Shown: in pieces, positions 1-7,326 of the stretch
Layout of the letters: every line of letters begins with the position of its first letter
Position numbering within the stretch: position 1 is the first letter of the stretch
Program-made: the position numbers and the translations under genes
Assembly (NCBI GenBank): GCA_002418885.1
Contig: DIEZ01000065.1
Location: forward strand, 593 to 10,373
Length of the DNA stretch: 9,781 nucleotides
DNA from: Syntrophaceae bacterium UBA5761
GTDB taxonomy: Bacteria; Desulfobacterota; Syntrophia; Syntrophales; UBA4778
Direction of reading: 5' to 3'
Notes under the pieces: model-generated
Told to the model about the DNA's origin: nothing
The model's database searches: none
The model's input: the letters and a program-made list of their open reading frames with translations, nothing else

Positions 1-831
1 CGAGAAGTGGAGGACGTCGAAGTGGACCCTGTATAGGTCGCCGCTCATCCGGTAGTAGGCGAGCCTCTCCCTGATGAAGGGCACGTCGAAGGCCCTTCCG
101 TTGAAGGTCACGAGGGCGCGGTGTTCATCCACGTGGGCGAGGAGGGCGGCAAGGGCGGCCGGCTCCTCGTCGATGTCGCGGACGAGGTACTGGTCCACGC
201 GGATACCGCCGCCGGAAAACTGCGCCACTCCGAAGAGGATGATCGGCCGGGTGAAGAGCCCCAAGGTTTCGATGTCGAGGATCAGGAAGTCTTCCTTTTC
301 GTGGAGGCCGGATGTGTGGAGGATCAGGGGATGGGAGCGGGAAAACCACCGTCCGATCCACTCGCAAAGGCGGTCCGTACGGCCAGCGTCAACGATCTTC
401 AATAGCGTCTCCGCCCTCTCGCCAAAGCGAGGGTGGCCGGATAGGTCCTCGAGGGTGCTGTACCCCTTCTCCTTGAGGGCCCTTTCGGTAATCCAGCCGA
501 TCCCGTATATCAGCTTCAGGTCGGAGATGAGTTTCTCCCGTGCCTTCTCACGGCCGATCACCCTGAGGTCGAAGGGCTCTTCTGTCCTCACGTGGTAACA
601 GGCACCCTTCCCGGCTGCAAAGGCCTGTCCCGGGACGATCTCTTCCAGGCTTACGCCGCGGTAGGACCTGAGGAGCCTTTCTTTTAGTCTCCGCGCCTTT
701 TCGTATTCCTCCCCGGTCAGCTCCGCGGCAAAAACGGACGCGAAACCGCCCTGCTCGGCGATTTCCTGTCCTTCCGCCCGGTCGGCACGGTTACCCCACT
801 TTTCTTTGATACGGTCAAGCGTAGAGCTCAC
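1..831 (-). CDS. YprB-like ribonuclease H-fold (DEDD) exonuclease, C-terminus cut by window edge
   Basis: Reading the minus strand from a GTG at 831-829 gives an uninterrupted frame of 277 codons that leaves the window at position 1. Residues 1-177 are a charged helical region with no motif I can name. From about residue 182 there is an RNase H-fold exonuclease core: FLILDIETLG carries the first acidic pair (D186, E188), the segment TFNGRAFDVPF holds the second-motif aspartate (D249), and HFDVLH (about 270-275) matches the conserved histidine/aspartate stretch of YprB-type proteins. These proteins are predicted metal-dependent 3'-5' exonucleases on nucleic acid; the physiological substrate is unknown. 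The third catalytic motif lies beyond the edge. The start is chosen because the upstream frame ends there in a GTGA overlap. It diverges from the thyX unit. The family assignment is fairly secure, the exact start less so. Confidence 0.85.
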   Translation of the reverse strand, partial: MSSTLDRIKEKWGNRADRAEGQEIAEQGGFASVFAAELTGEEYEKARRLKERLLRSYRGVSLEEIVPGQAFAAGKGACYHVRTEEPFDLRVIGREKAREKLISDLKLIYGIGWITERALKEKGYSTLEDLSGHPRFGERAETLLKIVDAGRTDRLCEWIGRWFSRSHPLILHTSGLHEKEDFLILDIETLGLFTRPIILFGVAQFSGGGIRVDQYLVRDIDEEPAALAALLAHVDEHRALVTFNGRAFDVPFIRERLAYYRMSGDLYRVHFDVLHFS

Positions 832-1040
832 GGTTCCCTGACTTCCGGCCGATCGTAACAACGTCCCGGCCTCCCCTTGACTGCGATGAAGCGTGTTTCC
901 GTTCTATCATTTTTCACGGCAACGGCAAAGGCCTTCCGGGTTCCCAAAGGGACGGCGGGATTCTTCCCCGCGGTCACAAGGGCATCGGACACAAGCGGTT
1001 TGACCACTGTGTCGATTCCTGCTATAGAACAGCTTATCAT
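828..1040 (-). CDS. Doubtful small ORF (up to 70 aa) overlapping the exonuclease start by GTGA
   Basis: The frame runs from an ATG at 1040 to a TGA at 830-828, which overlaps the GTG start of the exonuclease by four bases, a geometry typical of translational coupling. The codons, particularly from an internal GTG at 1007, have GC-rich third positions like the neighbours. I recognise no family, membrane segment or metal motif. Against it: no Shine-Dalgarno sequence precedes the ATG, and the likely thyX promoter (1000-1028, opposite strand) lies inside its first codons. It may be a short protein starting further in, an N-terminal part of the exonuclease gene split by a sequencing or true frameshift, or chance. 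Confidence 0.25.
   Translation of the reverse strand: MISCSIAGIDTVVKPLVSDALVTAGKNPAVPLGTRKAFAVAVKNDRTETRFIAVKGRPGRCYDRPEVREP
1000..1028 (+). promoter_or_regulatory. Sigma70-type promoter for thyX
   Basis: TTGACC (1000-1005), a 17-base spacer and TATAGA (1023-1028) match the -35/-10 consensus at ideal spacing. Transcription would begin near 1035, leaving a leader of about 35 bases before the GTG start of thyX at 1070. The leader contains a short dyad ATGAATTTTCAT (5-bp arms). Read by eye only. Confidence 0.55.
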
Positions 1041-1069
1041 GAATTTTCATAAGGTTGTGAGGCGTTCTT

Positions 1070-2563
1070 GTGCAGGTAATCCTTGCCGGGTTCAATCTGG
1101 ACTATGAAGTTATAAACGCCCTCCGCCGCAGCGACCCCGATGCGGAGGCGCTCACGCCGGAGACGATTTCCGCCGCATACGCCCGTATCAGCCGAAACCC
1201 CCTTCCGGTGAATGAGCTGCGGCGGATTGCCCGCAAAGAAGTTGATGCGGCGAGAAGGTCAAACCGCAACATCGTCTTCGAGATGGGTCACAGCTCCGTA
1301 GCCGAGCATGCCGTGTTCAACATCGATGTCATCGGTGTGTCGAGGCTCCTCGTCGAAGAGGTCGAAAAGTTCCGTTTGTGCTCCTACACGGAAAAGTCCC
1401 AGCGTTACGTTCTCCTGAAGGACGATTTCGTCGTCCCCGAAGAGATCTGCGGAGCCGGCCTCGAAGAGTCCTTCGTCGACACCGTCCGCCTCCAAAACAG
1501 GTTTTATCATGAACTTTACGAAGCCCTGAAGGTCTACGTCTTCGAAAAAAACCGCGGCCCGGCGTCGGACTCCGCCAATCACTCCACCTTGGAGGGATGG
1601 GCCAAGGAAGACGCCCGTTATGTCATCTCTCTCGCCACCGAGACCCAGCTCGGGCTGACGCTGAACGCCAGAAACCTCGAGCTTATGCTGAGGCGGCTCG
1701 CGGCCCATCCCCTGGAAGAGGCGCGGGAATACGGCCGCAGGCTCTTCGACTCCGTTAGGGACGTGGCCCCCTCTTTGGTGCGGTACACCGAGGCAACGGC
1801 CTTTGACTCCCGAACGCGGCCGCTGCTTAGGGAAAAGGTGCAGGGTTTTGTCGAAAAGTGGGGCAAGAAGAAATGGGAGGATAAGGGAACCCGGATGCTG
1901 GCAAAACGGGGGAACGTTTCCCTTGTCTATGCCACACCCGATGCCGACGAGAGGACGGTGGCCGGACTGCTTCATTCCTCGTCGGGCCTTCCCATGGAGC
2001 GGTGCATGGTGGTTGCGTCGCTGATGGAGAGGGAGGAAAAAGAGGAGATGATCAGGGCCGCCTGTCGCTACATGGAGGTCTACGACGCGCCGTTACGGGA
2101 GTTCGAGTATACGGACATCTATTTCGAACTCGTCGTGAGCGCCGCCTGCTTCGCCCAGTTGAAGCGGCACCGGATGGCCACGGTCATCTCCCAGGATTAT
2201 GACCCTGGTCTCGGCGTGGTGATTCCGCCGTCGGTGCAGGCCGTGAACATGGAAGGGCCTTTCCGGCGGGTTATAGCCCGGACCGAGGAGACATACGAAA
2301 AGGTGAGAAAAGTCAACCCCGTTGCCGCCGCCTACATTCTGACCAATGCCCATCAGAAGCGCGTTATCCTGAAGGTAAACGCAAGGGAATTCTATCATAT
2401 GGTACGGCTCCGGGCGGACCGCCATGCCCAGTGGGACATCAGGGACACCGTGGACAGGATGCTCAGCCTCGGCAGAAGGGCCATGCCGCTTACCCTCATG
2501 CTGGCGACGGGCAAGGACGGTTTCCCTGCCCTTCACCGGAAGTGCTTCCCCGATAACCCTTAG
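1070..2563 (+). CDS. thyX: Tandem-domain FAD-dependent thymidylate synthase (ThyX)
   Basis: ThyX enzymes methylate dUMP to dTMP using methylene-tetrahydrofolate and FAD-bound hydride. This protein is 497 aa, about twice the usual 220-260, and contains two ThyX-like units. Unit 1 (about 1-245) has GHSSVAEHA (73-81), then VSRLLVEEVEKFR and SYTEKSQRYV. Aligned to the signature RHRx7S it reads K100-F101-R102 then S110, with R112-Y113 kept. Unit 2 (about 283-490) has an intact R366-H367-R368, but aspartate (D376) at the serine position and no following Arg-Tyr. It keeps the C-terminal block NARE(437-440) ... RHAQWDIRD (451-459), whereas unit 1 has only NARNLELML followed by HPLEEAR. So each unit preserves a different part of the active site. 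The start is GTG with GAGG at 1059-1062, 7 bases upstream. It is 46 bases ahead of the M48 protease. The family is certain; catalytic competence is not shown by sequence alone. Confidence 0.9.
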   Translation: MQVILAGFNLDYEVINALRRSDPDAEALTPETISAAYARISRNPLPVNELRRIARKEVDAARRSNRNIVFEMGHSSVAEHAVFNIDVIGVSRLLVEEVEKFRLCSYTEKSQRYVLLKDDFVVPEEICGAGLEESFVDTVRLQNRFYHELYEALKVYVFEKNRGPASDSANHSTLEGWAKEDARYVISLATETQLGLTLNARNLELMLRRLAAHPLEEAREYGRRLFDSVRDVAPSLVRYTEATAFDSRTRPLLREKVQGFVEKWGKKKWEDKGTRMLAKRGNVSLVYATPDADERTVAGLLHSSSGLPMERCMVVASLMEREEKEEMIRAACRYMEVYDAPLREFEYTDIYFELVVSAACFAQLKRHRMATVISQDYDPGLGVVIPPSVQAVNMEGPFRRVIARTEETYEKVRKVNPVAAAYILTNAHQKRVILKVNAREFYHMVRLRADRHAQWDIRDTVDRMLSLGRRAMPLTLMLATGKDGFPALHRKCFPDNP

Positions 2564-2585
2564 TGTAGTTTCCCGAAGATAGAAT

Positions 2586-2599
2586 GACCGACCGACCGA
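2586..2599. repeat. GACC tetranucleotide run (3.5 copies)
   Basis: GACCGACCGACCGA lies directly before the AAGGGAG ribosome binding site (2599-2605) of the M48 protease. It is a very short simple repeat in the thyX-protease gap. Copy-number change would shift the leader length but not a reading frame. Confidence 0.5.
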
Positions 2600-2609
2600 A
2601 GGGAGACAG

Positions 2610-3878
2610 ATGGTCGAATACAACCCCCTTCTGGGGATATTTCTTTTTATATTTGTCGCCGCGGCCGTAACGAGATGGGTCCTGGACCGGCTCAATGTCG
2701 GTCATCTCCGCCGGCACGGCTACGAGGTGCCCGAGGTCTTCCGGGGAGAACTCGACGAAGAGACCCTCTCGCGGATGACGGCGTACACGGTCGAGTCCTC
2801 CCGGCTGAGTTCCGTCGAGTCCTTGGTCGGCGACGCCGTCTTGCTGGCGGTCCTCTTGGGCGGTGTCCTTCCCTGGTTCGCGTCCTCGATCGAATCCCTA
2901 AAGCTCCACCCGGTGCTGTCCGGTCTCGTGTTCTTCGGGACGCTCGCCCTGGGAGGGGTGCTGTTGGAAGTCCCCTTCAGCCTGTACGGGACATTCGGGA
3001 TCGAGAAGCGCTACGGGTTCAGCACGATAACCCCTCGACTCTGGTTGACCGACTTCGCGAAAAACCTCATCATCTCCGCCGTCCTGATGGCGCTCCTCCT
3101 CGGCCCGCTGCTCGCGATGATCCATTACTTCCCGCGGGTCTGGTGGTTCCTGAGCTGGCTCTTTTTCGCCCTATTCCAGTTGCTCTTACTATGGCTCTAT
3201 CCGGTAGTCATCGCCCCTCTTTTCAACAAGTACGAGCCCGTGAAGGACGACGTCCTGAAAGGGCGGATTATCGACCTCATGGAAAAGGCGGGGCTCAAGG
3301 TCGAAGGCGTTTACCAGGTCGACGCCAGCCGCAGGAGCAGGCACTCCAATGCCTTCTTCACGGGGATCGGGAAGACGAAACGCATCGTCCTCTTCGATAC
3401 CCTTCTCAAGACCCACAGCCCTGACGAGACACTTTCGGTGCTCGCCCACGAGGTGGGGCACTGGGTGAAGAAGCACGTATTGCGGCAGCTCCTCTTGGTC
3501 GAGGCGGTGTCGTTCGTTTTTTTCTACATCTGTTACCTGCTTCTCGACTGGCCCCGGCTGTACGAGGCCTTCGGCTTCGAGACCCGCATTCCCTACGCGG
3601 GCCTTTTTCTGGCCGGAGTGGTCTTGAAGGCCGTTTTTTTCTTCTTCACGCCGGCGGCTGCCGCCCTTTCACGCTCCTTCGAGCGGGAAGCCGACGGATA
3701 CGCCTATTCCCTCGTGGGGATGGCGAGGCCGCTCGTGGAGGCCCTGAAAAGACTGGCGAAAGAAAACCTGGCAAACCTCCACCCCCATCCTTTCTACGCC
3801 TGGTTCTACTACTCCCACCCGCCGCTGACGGAGCGCATCGCCACGATCCTGTCCCTCGAGGCGGAAAAAGGTCCTTGA
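2610..3878 (+). CDS. Ste24/CAAX prenyl protease 1-type M48 zinc metalloprotease
   Basis: Integral membrane zinc endopeptidase of family M48A, 422 aa, the usual length for bacterial Ste24-like proteins. Hydrophobic segments are visible at about 8-22, 73-90, 103-121, 152-172, 178-203, 292-313 and 330-350. The conserved HSNAFFTGIGKTKRIVLFD stretch (245-263) precedes the zinc site H280-E281-V-G-H284, and the third ligand is E358 in FEREADGYA. The C-terminal SHPPLTERI (402-410) is a Ste24 hallmark. In eukaryotes these enzymes cleave prenylated CAAX proteins; bacteria mostly lack such substrates, so membrane-protein quality control is the likelier role (inference). AAGGGAG at 2599-2605 fixes the ATG. 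It lies 46 bases after thyX with no terminator between, so cotranscription is likely. All catalytic residues are present. Confidence 0.93.
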   Translation: MVEYNPLLGIFLFIFVAAAVTRWVLDRLNVGHLRRHGYEVPEVFRGELDEETLSRMTAYTVESSRLSSVESLVGDAVLLAVLLGGVLPWFASSIESLKLHPVLSGLVFFGTLALGGVLLEVPFSLYGTFGIEKRYGFSTITPRLWLTDFAKNLIISAVLMALLLGPLLAMIHYFPRVWWFLSWLFFALFQLLLLWLYPVVIAPLFNKYEPVKDDVLKGRIIDLMEKAGLKVEGVYQVDASRRSRHSNAFFTGIGKTKRIVLFDTLLKTHSPDETLSVLAHEVGHWVKKHVLRQLLLVEAVSFVFFYICYLLLDWPRLYEAFGFETRIPYAGLFLAGVVLKAVFFFFTPAAAALSRSFEREADGYAYSLVGMARPLVEALKRLAKENLANLHPHPFYAWFYYSHPPLTERIATILSLEAEKGP

Positions 3879-3899
3879 TTTTTTCCGCCGAATCTTTTT
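3860..3899 (+). terminator. Rho-independent terminator overlapping the end of the M48 protease gene
   Basis: GGCGGAAAAA (3860-3869) pairs perfectly with TTTTTCCGCC (3880-3889) across a 10-base loop, giving a 10-bp stem, followed by GAATCTTTTT. The 5' arm is in the last codons of the protease and the stop codon (3876-3878) is in the loop. The A-tract/T-tract arms would also work on the opposite strand. It separates the thyX-protease unit from the zinc-ribbon gene. Confidence 0.6.
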
Positions 3900-3950
3900 A
3901 AATGTTTCGCACTCGAACCTTGAAGCTTGGGATCTAAAACGGTTTTAACC

Positions 3951-4445
3951 ATGCCTGTCTACGAGTTTTACTGCAAAAAGTGCAACACCGTCTTCAGCTT
4001 CTTCTCCAAGACCGTGAATACGGAAAAGGTTCCTTTCTGCCCCCGGTGCAAGCAGGTAAAACTGGAGCGGCGGATGTCCCTTTTCGCCAAGGTTACCCGG
4101 AGCAAAAGGGAGGAGCCCCCGGAAGACATGCCGCCCATCGACGAGGCCAGGATGGAAAGGGCAATGACAATGCTCGCAAACGAGGCCGACGGCATGAACG
4201 AAGAAGATCCCCGCCAGGCCGCCCGGATGATGAGGAAACTTTCCGACGCCACGGGCCTCAATATCGGCCCGGGGATGGAGGAGGCCCTGAGCCGGATGGA
4301 GAGAGGGGAGGACCCGGAAAAGGTCGAGGAAGAGATGGGCGATATACTGGGGTCGGAAGACCCCTTTTCCTTCGCCGGGGCGAAGCCGAAAAAGGGGTCC
4401 AGGAAGCCGAAACCCCGGGTTGACGAGACACTGTACGACCTGTAG
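3951..4445 (+). CDS. FmdB-family zinc-ribbon protein with long acidic tail
   Basis: The N-terminus MPVYEFYCKKC, with C8-x2-C11 and C30-x2-C33 (CPRC), is the CxxC...CxxC zinc ribbon of the FmdB/putative regulatory protein family (cysteine numbering from the ATG at 3951). These small proteins are widespread in anaerobes; the name comes from a putative regulator beside a formamidase gene and no general function is established. The product is 164 aa, longer than the usual 70-120. Residues 55-145 are rich in Glu, Asp, Met and Arg (predicted helical, low complexity), and the C-terminus has a basic patch (KPKKGSRKPKPR). The ATG is preferred to an in-frame TTG at 3927 because family members begin MPxYEF. 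No strong ribosome binding site is visible. It follows the protease terminator, so it may have its own promoter, which I could not place. Confidence 0.8.
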   Translation: MPVYEFYCKKCNTVFSFFSKTVNTEKVPFCPRCKQVKLERRMSLFAKVTRSKREEPPEDMPPIDEARMERAMTMLANEADGMNEEDPRQAARMMRKLSDATGLNIGPGMEEALSRMERGEDPEKVEEEMGDILGSEDPFSFAGAKPKKGSRKPKPRVDETLYDL

Positions 4446-4514
4446 CCGGTGGGGCTGGTCGCCGTCGCCGTTCTCCGTTTTCTATCAACCATAACGCCTT
4501 GGAAGAGGTGAGAA

Positions 4515-4880
4515 GTGATCGAACTCGTCGCGGAAAGCGAGGGCAAACTTCTGGGGATTAAAGTCCGGGGCAGACTCACGGCGCGGGACTATGTCGAGAC
4601 CTTTGTCCCGCACCTCGACTGGGTTTTCCAGCAGCACGGCAAGGCGCGCCTCTTATTCGCCATGGAAAAAGGCGTGGAAGGATTGGAAGACGACTCTCCC
4701 TGGGAGCCGGGACGGTTTGCGGCGAGGCATGGCGGAGAGGTCGAGAAGCTGGCCGTCGCCGGAGAAGGGCAATGGGGGGAATGGGCGCAAAGAACGGGAG
4801 GGCTTCTCGGAGGCTGTGAGGCAAAGGCCTTTGCGCCGGGGCAATGGGAGATGGCATGGGACTGGATCACCGACACGTAG
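4515..4880 (+). CDS. SpoIIAA-like (STAS-fold) protein
   Basis: This 121-aa protein matches the SpoIIAA-like family seen in many proteobacteria: MIELVAESEGKLLGIKVRG at the N-terminus, GRLTARDY (about 19-26), a central KARLLFAME strand, EVEKLAVAGEGQWGEW (75-90) and a C-terminal tryptophan-rich helix (QWEMAWDWI). Members have a STAS-like fold related to anti-anti-sigma factors but are not shown to act in sigma regulation; a lipid- or membrane-linked role has been suggested from structures. I see no evidence for a partner kinase or sigma factor here. The GTG start is supported by GGAAGAGGTGA at 4501-4511. It is 69 bases after the zinc-ribbon gene in the same direction. Confidence 0.8.
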   Translation: MIELVAESEGKLLGIKVRGRLTARDYVETFVPHLDWVFQQHGKARLLFAMEKGVEGLEDDSPWEPGRFAARHGGEVEKLAVAGEGQWGEWAQRTGGLLGGCEAKAFAPGQWEMAWDWITDT

Positions 4881-4978
4881 AACCGACTGCCGCGTTCGGC
4901 GCACTTGACCCCTTTACCCACTCATGCCAACGATCAACTGAAATCACCTGACCATTGACGGTATCGAAGAAGAGGGGG

Positions 4979-5006
4979 TCGTCCCCTCACCGGCGTGAGG
5001 GGACGA
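4979..5006. terminator. Perfect 12-bp hairpin between convergent genes, likely bidirectional terminator
   Basis: TCGTCCCCTCAC (4979-4990) pairs without mismatch with GTGAGGGGACGA (4995-5006) around the tetraloop CGGC. On the plus strand it is followed by GTTTGCTGTTTT, a moderately T-rich tail; on the minus strand by a C/T-rich run. It lies between the SpoIIAA-like gene (plus) and the acyl-CoA ligase (minus), where a shared terminator is expected. The rest of the 4881-5032 gap shows nothing else. Confidence 0.65.
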
Positions 5007-5032
5007 GTTTGCTGTTTTCGTGAATCCGTGAG

Positions 5033-6676
5033 TCAGATGTACATCTTCCTTAGCTCGATTTTATTAATCTTGCCGACACTCGTCTTGGGGATCGCATCGA
5101 CAAACACATATTTGTCTGGGATGCCGTATTTCGGTAACCTACCCTCATCGACAAACTTTTTCAAGAACTGCTTCAGGTCGTCGGCACTCACCTTACCCTT
5201 GAATTCCGGCTTCAGGACGACGACCATTATCGGCCTTTCGCCCCACTTTTCGTCGGGTATGCCGATCGCCGCCGCCTCCGAAACACCCGCGAACTGGCTG
5301 GTCAGGCTTTCCAGGTCGAGAGAAGAAATCCATTCGCCGCCGGTCTTGATCACGTCTTTCATCCTGTCGGTAATCTGTACGTATCCTTCTTCATCGATGT
5401 ACGCGACATCTCCACCGTGCAGCCACCCGTCTCTCCACAGCTCCTTCGTCTTCTCCGGGTCCTTGAAATAGCTTTCCGTAAGGTACGGCACTCTCATCAC
5501 CAATTCCCCCGTCGACTTGCCGTCATGCGGCAATTCGTTGCCTTGCGCATCTACTACTTTCATCTCCGCAAGGGGCAGGGGGAGTCCTGTTTTTATGAGG
5601 ACATCCACCTTTTTATCGACATCCCAGTCGAGCATATGCTCTTTGAGGTTCGCTATGGTCACGACAGGACAGGTCTCCGACATCCCAAAACCGGCGTATA
5701 TCTCTATGCCGAGGTCCATCGCGGCCTTGGCCAGACCCTTCGGAAGCGCCGCCCCCCCTATGATGACCTTCCAGTGGGATAGATCCACCTTCTTTGCCAC
5801 CGGACTCGTCACAAGCATGTGGATGATCGTCGGGACACAGTGGGAAAAGGTCACCTTTTCTCCGAGGATCAATCTCAACAAAACCTCGGGTTCATATTTG
5901 CCGGGATAGACCTGCTTGACGGCCAGAAGCGTCGCTACGTAAGGAATGCCCCAGGCATGGGCGTGAAACATGGGCGTGAGAGGCATATAAACATCGCGTG
6001 ATCTGAATCTCCCGATAGACTCATAACTCCCTACCATCAGGGCCGTACACATGGTGTGAAGCACAAGCTGTCGATGCGAAAAATACACGCCTTTGGGAAG
6101 ACCTGTTGTTGCGGTGGTATAGAAGGTTGTCGCCTTGGTGTTTTCATCTAAATCGGGAAAGTCGTATGTCGGTGAAGCCCCCCGTAACATCTCTTCATAC
6201 TCGATGTCGATGTTCAGTTTGGTCGCCGGCTTTTTGTCTTCGTCGGTGAGGAGCACGATCTTTTTCACCGTCGTCAGCTTATCCCGTATCTCCTCCAATA
6301 TTGGGAGGAAATCAGAATTGATCAAGACAACGTCATCCTCTGCATGGTTCATTGTGTAGAGCATCTGCTCCGGGGACAACCTCCAGTTCATGGTGTGCAG
6401 CACCGCCCCCATCATGGGGACGGCAAAGTAGCATTCGAGGTAACGGTTACTGTCATAATCGAACACGCAGACGGTATCGCCTTGCTTTATCCCTAATTTT
6501 TCGAGCCCGCTTGCCAGTCTGTTGATCCGCTCATACAGCGTCCTGTAGGTGAACCTCACCTTGTCTCGGTAAACAATCTCCTTGTTGGGCGAGTAAATGA
6601 CGGGCGTGATGAGCAATTTTTTGATGATCAAAGGATACCTGTAACTTTCTCCGGGTTGATACACTTTACCTGCCAT
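5033..6676 (-). CDS. AMP-forming fatty acyl-CoA ligase (ANL superfamily)
   Basis: Activates a carboxylic acid, probably a medium- or long-chain fatty acid, to acyl-AMP and then the CoA thioester. The 547-aa length and motif order fit AlkK/FadD-type ligases: phosphate loop YTTATTGLPKG (186-196), substrate region PMFHAHAWG (235-243), GAALPKG (308-314), YAGFGMSET (327-335), GGDVAYIDEEGYVQITDR (421-438) with D423 for the ribose, hinge and A8 region KTGGEWISSLDLE (444-456), and the catalytic lysine K536 in SVGKINK. The phosphate loop has alanine where TSGTTG enzymes have glycine (A189). No signal peptide. Start ATG with GGGGAGGGA at 6683-6691. The gene is less GC-rich than its neighbours, suggesting recent acquisition. 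It stands alone, with a long upstream leader region. Substrate chain length cannot be read from sequence. Confidence 0.92.
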   Translation of the reverse strand: MAGKVYQPGESYRYPLIIKKLLITPVIYSPNKEIVYRDKVRFTYRTLYERINRLASGLEKLGIKQGDTVCVFDYDSNRYLECYFAVPMMGAVLHTMNWRLSPEQMLYTMNHAEDDVVLINSDFLPILEEIRDKLTTVKKIVLLTDEDKKPATKLNIDIEYEEMLRGASPTYDFPDLDENTKATTFYTTATTGLPKGVYFSHRQLVLHTMCTALMVGSYESIGRFRSRDVYMPLTPMFHAHAWGIPYVATLLAVKQVYPGKYEPEVLLRLILGEKVTFSHCVPTIIHMLVTSPVAKKVDLSHWKVIIGGAALPKGLAKAAMDLGIEIYAGFGMSETCPVVTIANLKEHMLDWDVDKKVDVLIKTGLPLPLAEMKVVDAQGNELPHDGKSTGELVMRVPYLTESYFKDPEKTKELWRDGWLHGGDVAYIDEEGYVQITDRMKDVIKTGGEWISSLDLESLTSQFAGVSEAAAIGIPDEKWGERPIMVVVLKPEFKGKVSADDLKQFLKKFVDEGRLPKYGIPDKYVFVDAIPKTSVGKINKIELRKMYI

Positions 6677-6712
6677 GACTTATCCCTCCCCTTTTTTGTT
6701 CGGCGAACAGAA

Positions 6713-6778
6713 TTACTGGGCGCCACGCTCAATCATGAGCGAAAAAACTCTACCTCGACGGACATATCCGCCAGGCAT
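6713..6778 (-). CDS. Possible 21-codon leader peptide upstream of the acyl-CoA ligase
   Basis: A minus-strand ATG at 6778-6776 follows the strong ribosome binding site GAGGAGG (about 5 bases away) and encodes 21 residues (MPGGYVRRGRVFSL...) ending in TAA at 6715-6713. The stop is 36 bases before the ligase ATG. The peptide is basic and matches nothing I know. An overlapping 39-codon frame (6852-6733) also exists. The ribosome binding site is the only positive evidence. Confidence 0.25.
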   Translation of the reverse strand: MPGGYVRRGRVFSLMIERGAQ

Positions 6779-6864
6779 ATTCCTCCTCGATCAGGGTGTA
6801 TGGCACAAATCACTATACCGAGACTCTTTCTCATCGCGAATACCCCTTTCATGTATACGACTGT

Positions 6865-7116
6865 TCAAAGTGGGCCGGGCGTGTGATAGTCCCGGAAAGG
6901 CGCCCTCCGGGATTCAGACACGCGCATCCGCTCCGTGACAGCAGCGCCGGCCATGAGACAAACGACCTCTTTGGCGACCTTGACGGCCCCGATATATTGC
7001 ATTTGGCTCAAAGCGTTGATGTTTGGTAATGGTTCGATTTTCGCTGGGGTAACCCGACAAAAGATCGCGGTCGGTTCTTGAAGAGATTCGGGAAGGACGG
7101 CCTTTTCCTGTCTCAC
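6865..7116 (-). CDS. Unassigned 83-codon ORF, possible gene remnant
   Basis: GTG at 7116 to TGA at 6867-6865. The middle of the product (about residues 22-62) has an even, protein-like composition with Ala/Val/Lys-rich helical character (GAVKVAKEVVCLMAGAAVTE), while the end is arginine/proline-rich and less convincing. The start overlaps the end of the upstream frame by GTGA. There is no clear ribosome binding site: AAAAACACC precedes the GTG. No known family recognised. It lies in the same direction as the ligase, in a region of otherwise disrupted frames, so a decayed gene is as likely as a real one. Confidence 0.25.
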   Translation of the reverse strand: MRQEKAVLPESLQEPTAIFCRVTPAKIEPLPNINALSQMQYIGAVKVAKEVVCLMAGAAVTERMRVSESRRAPFRDYHTPGPL

Positions 7117-7326
7117 GGTGTTTTTCTCGTGTGCGGAGGCGGGGGGGAGGGTGCCGGAACTCCGATCGCGTTCCCTGAATGTTGCTTAGGCACGGCGTCC
7201 GCCTCTCGTTGGATGTTACTTGTGGCGTCTTTGAACCCAACCTGAGCTTCGTGGAGGAAGAGATCCCCTTTCACCGCCTGTCGGGTAGTCCGGTCATAGG
7301 TCACGACTCCCCGAGCAAACCCTCTT

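Noticed and set aside
74..598. 174-codon plus-strand frame
   Set aside because: Antisense to the YprB-like gene, which has clear exonuclease motifs. The product is Arg/Ser-rich as expected of a shadow frame.
1259..1975. 238-codon open frame on the minus strand
   Set aside because: It lies wholly inside thyX, whose motifs are unmistakable. The product resembles no family, and GC-rich codons on the other strand explain its openness.
2093..2695. 200-codon minus-strand frame across the thyX/protease junction
   Set aside because: Antisense to two well-supported genes and without protein-like motifs.
3968..4579. 203-codon minus-strand frame
   Set aside because: Serine-rich shadow of the zinc-ribbon gene, crossing into the SpoIIAA-like gene.
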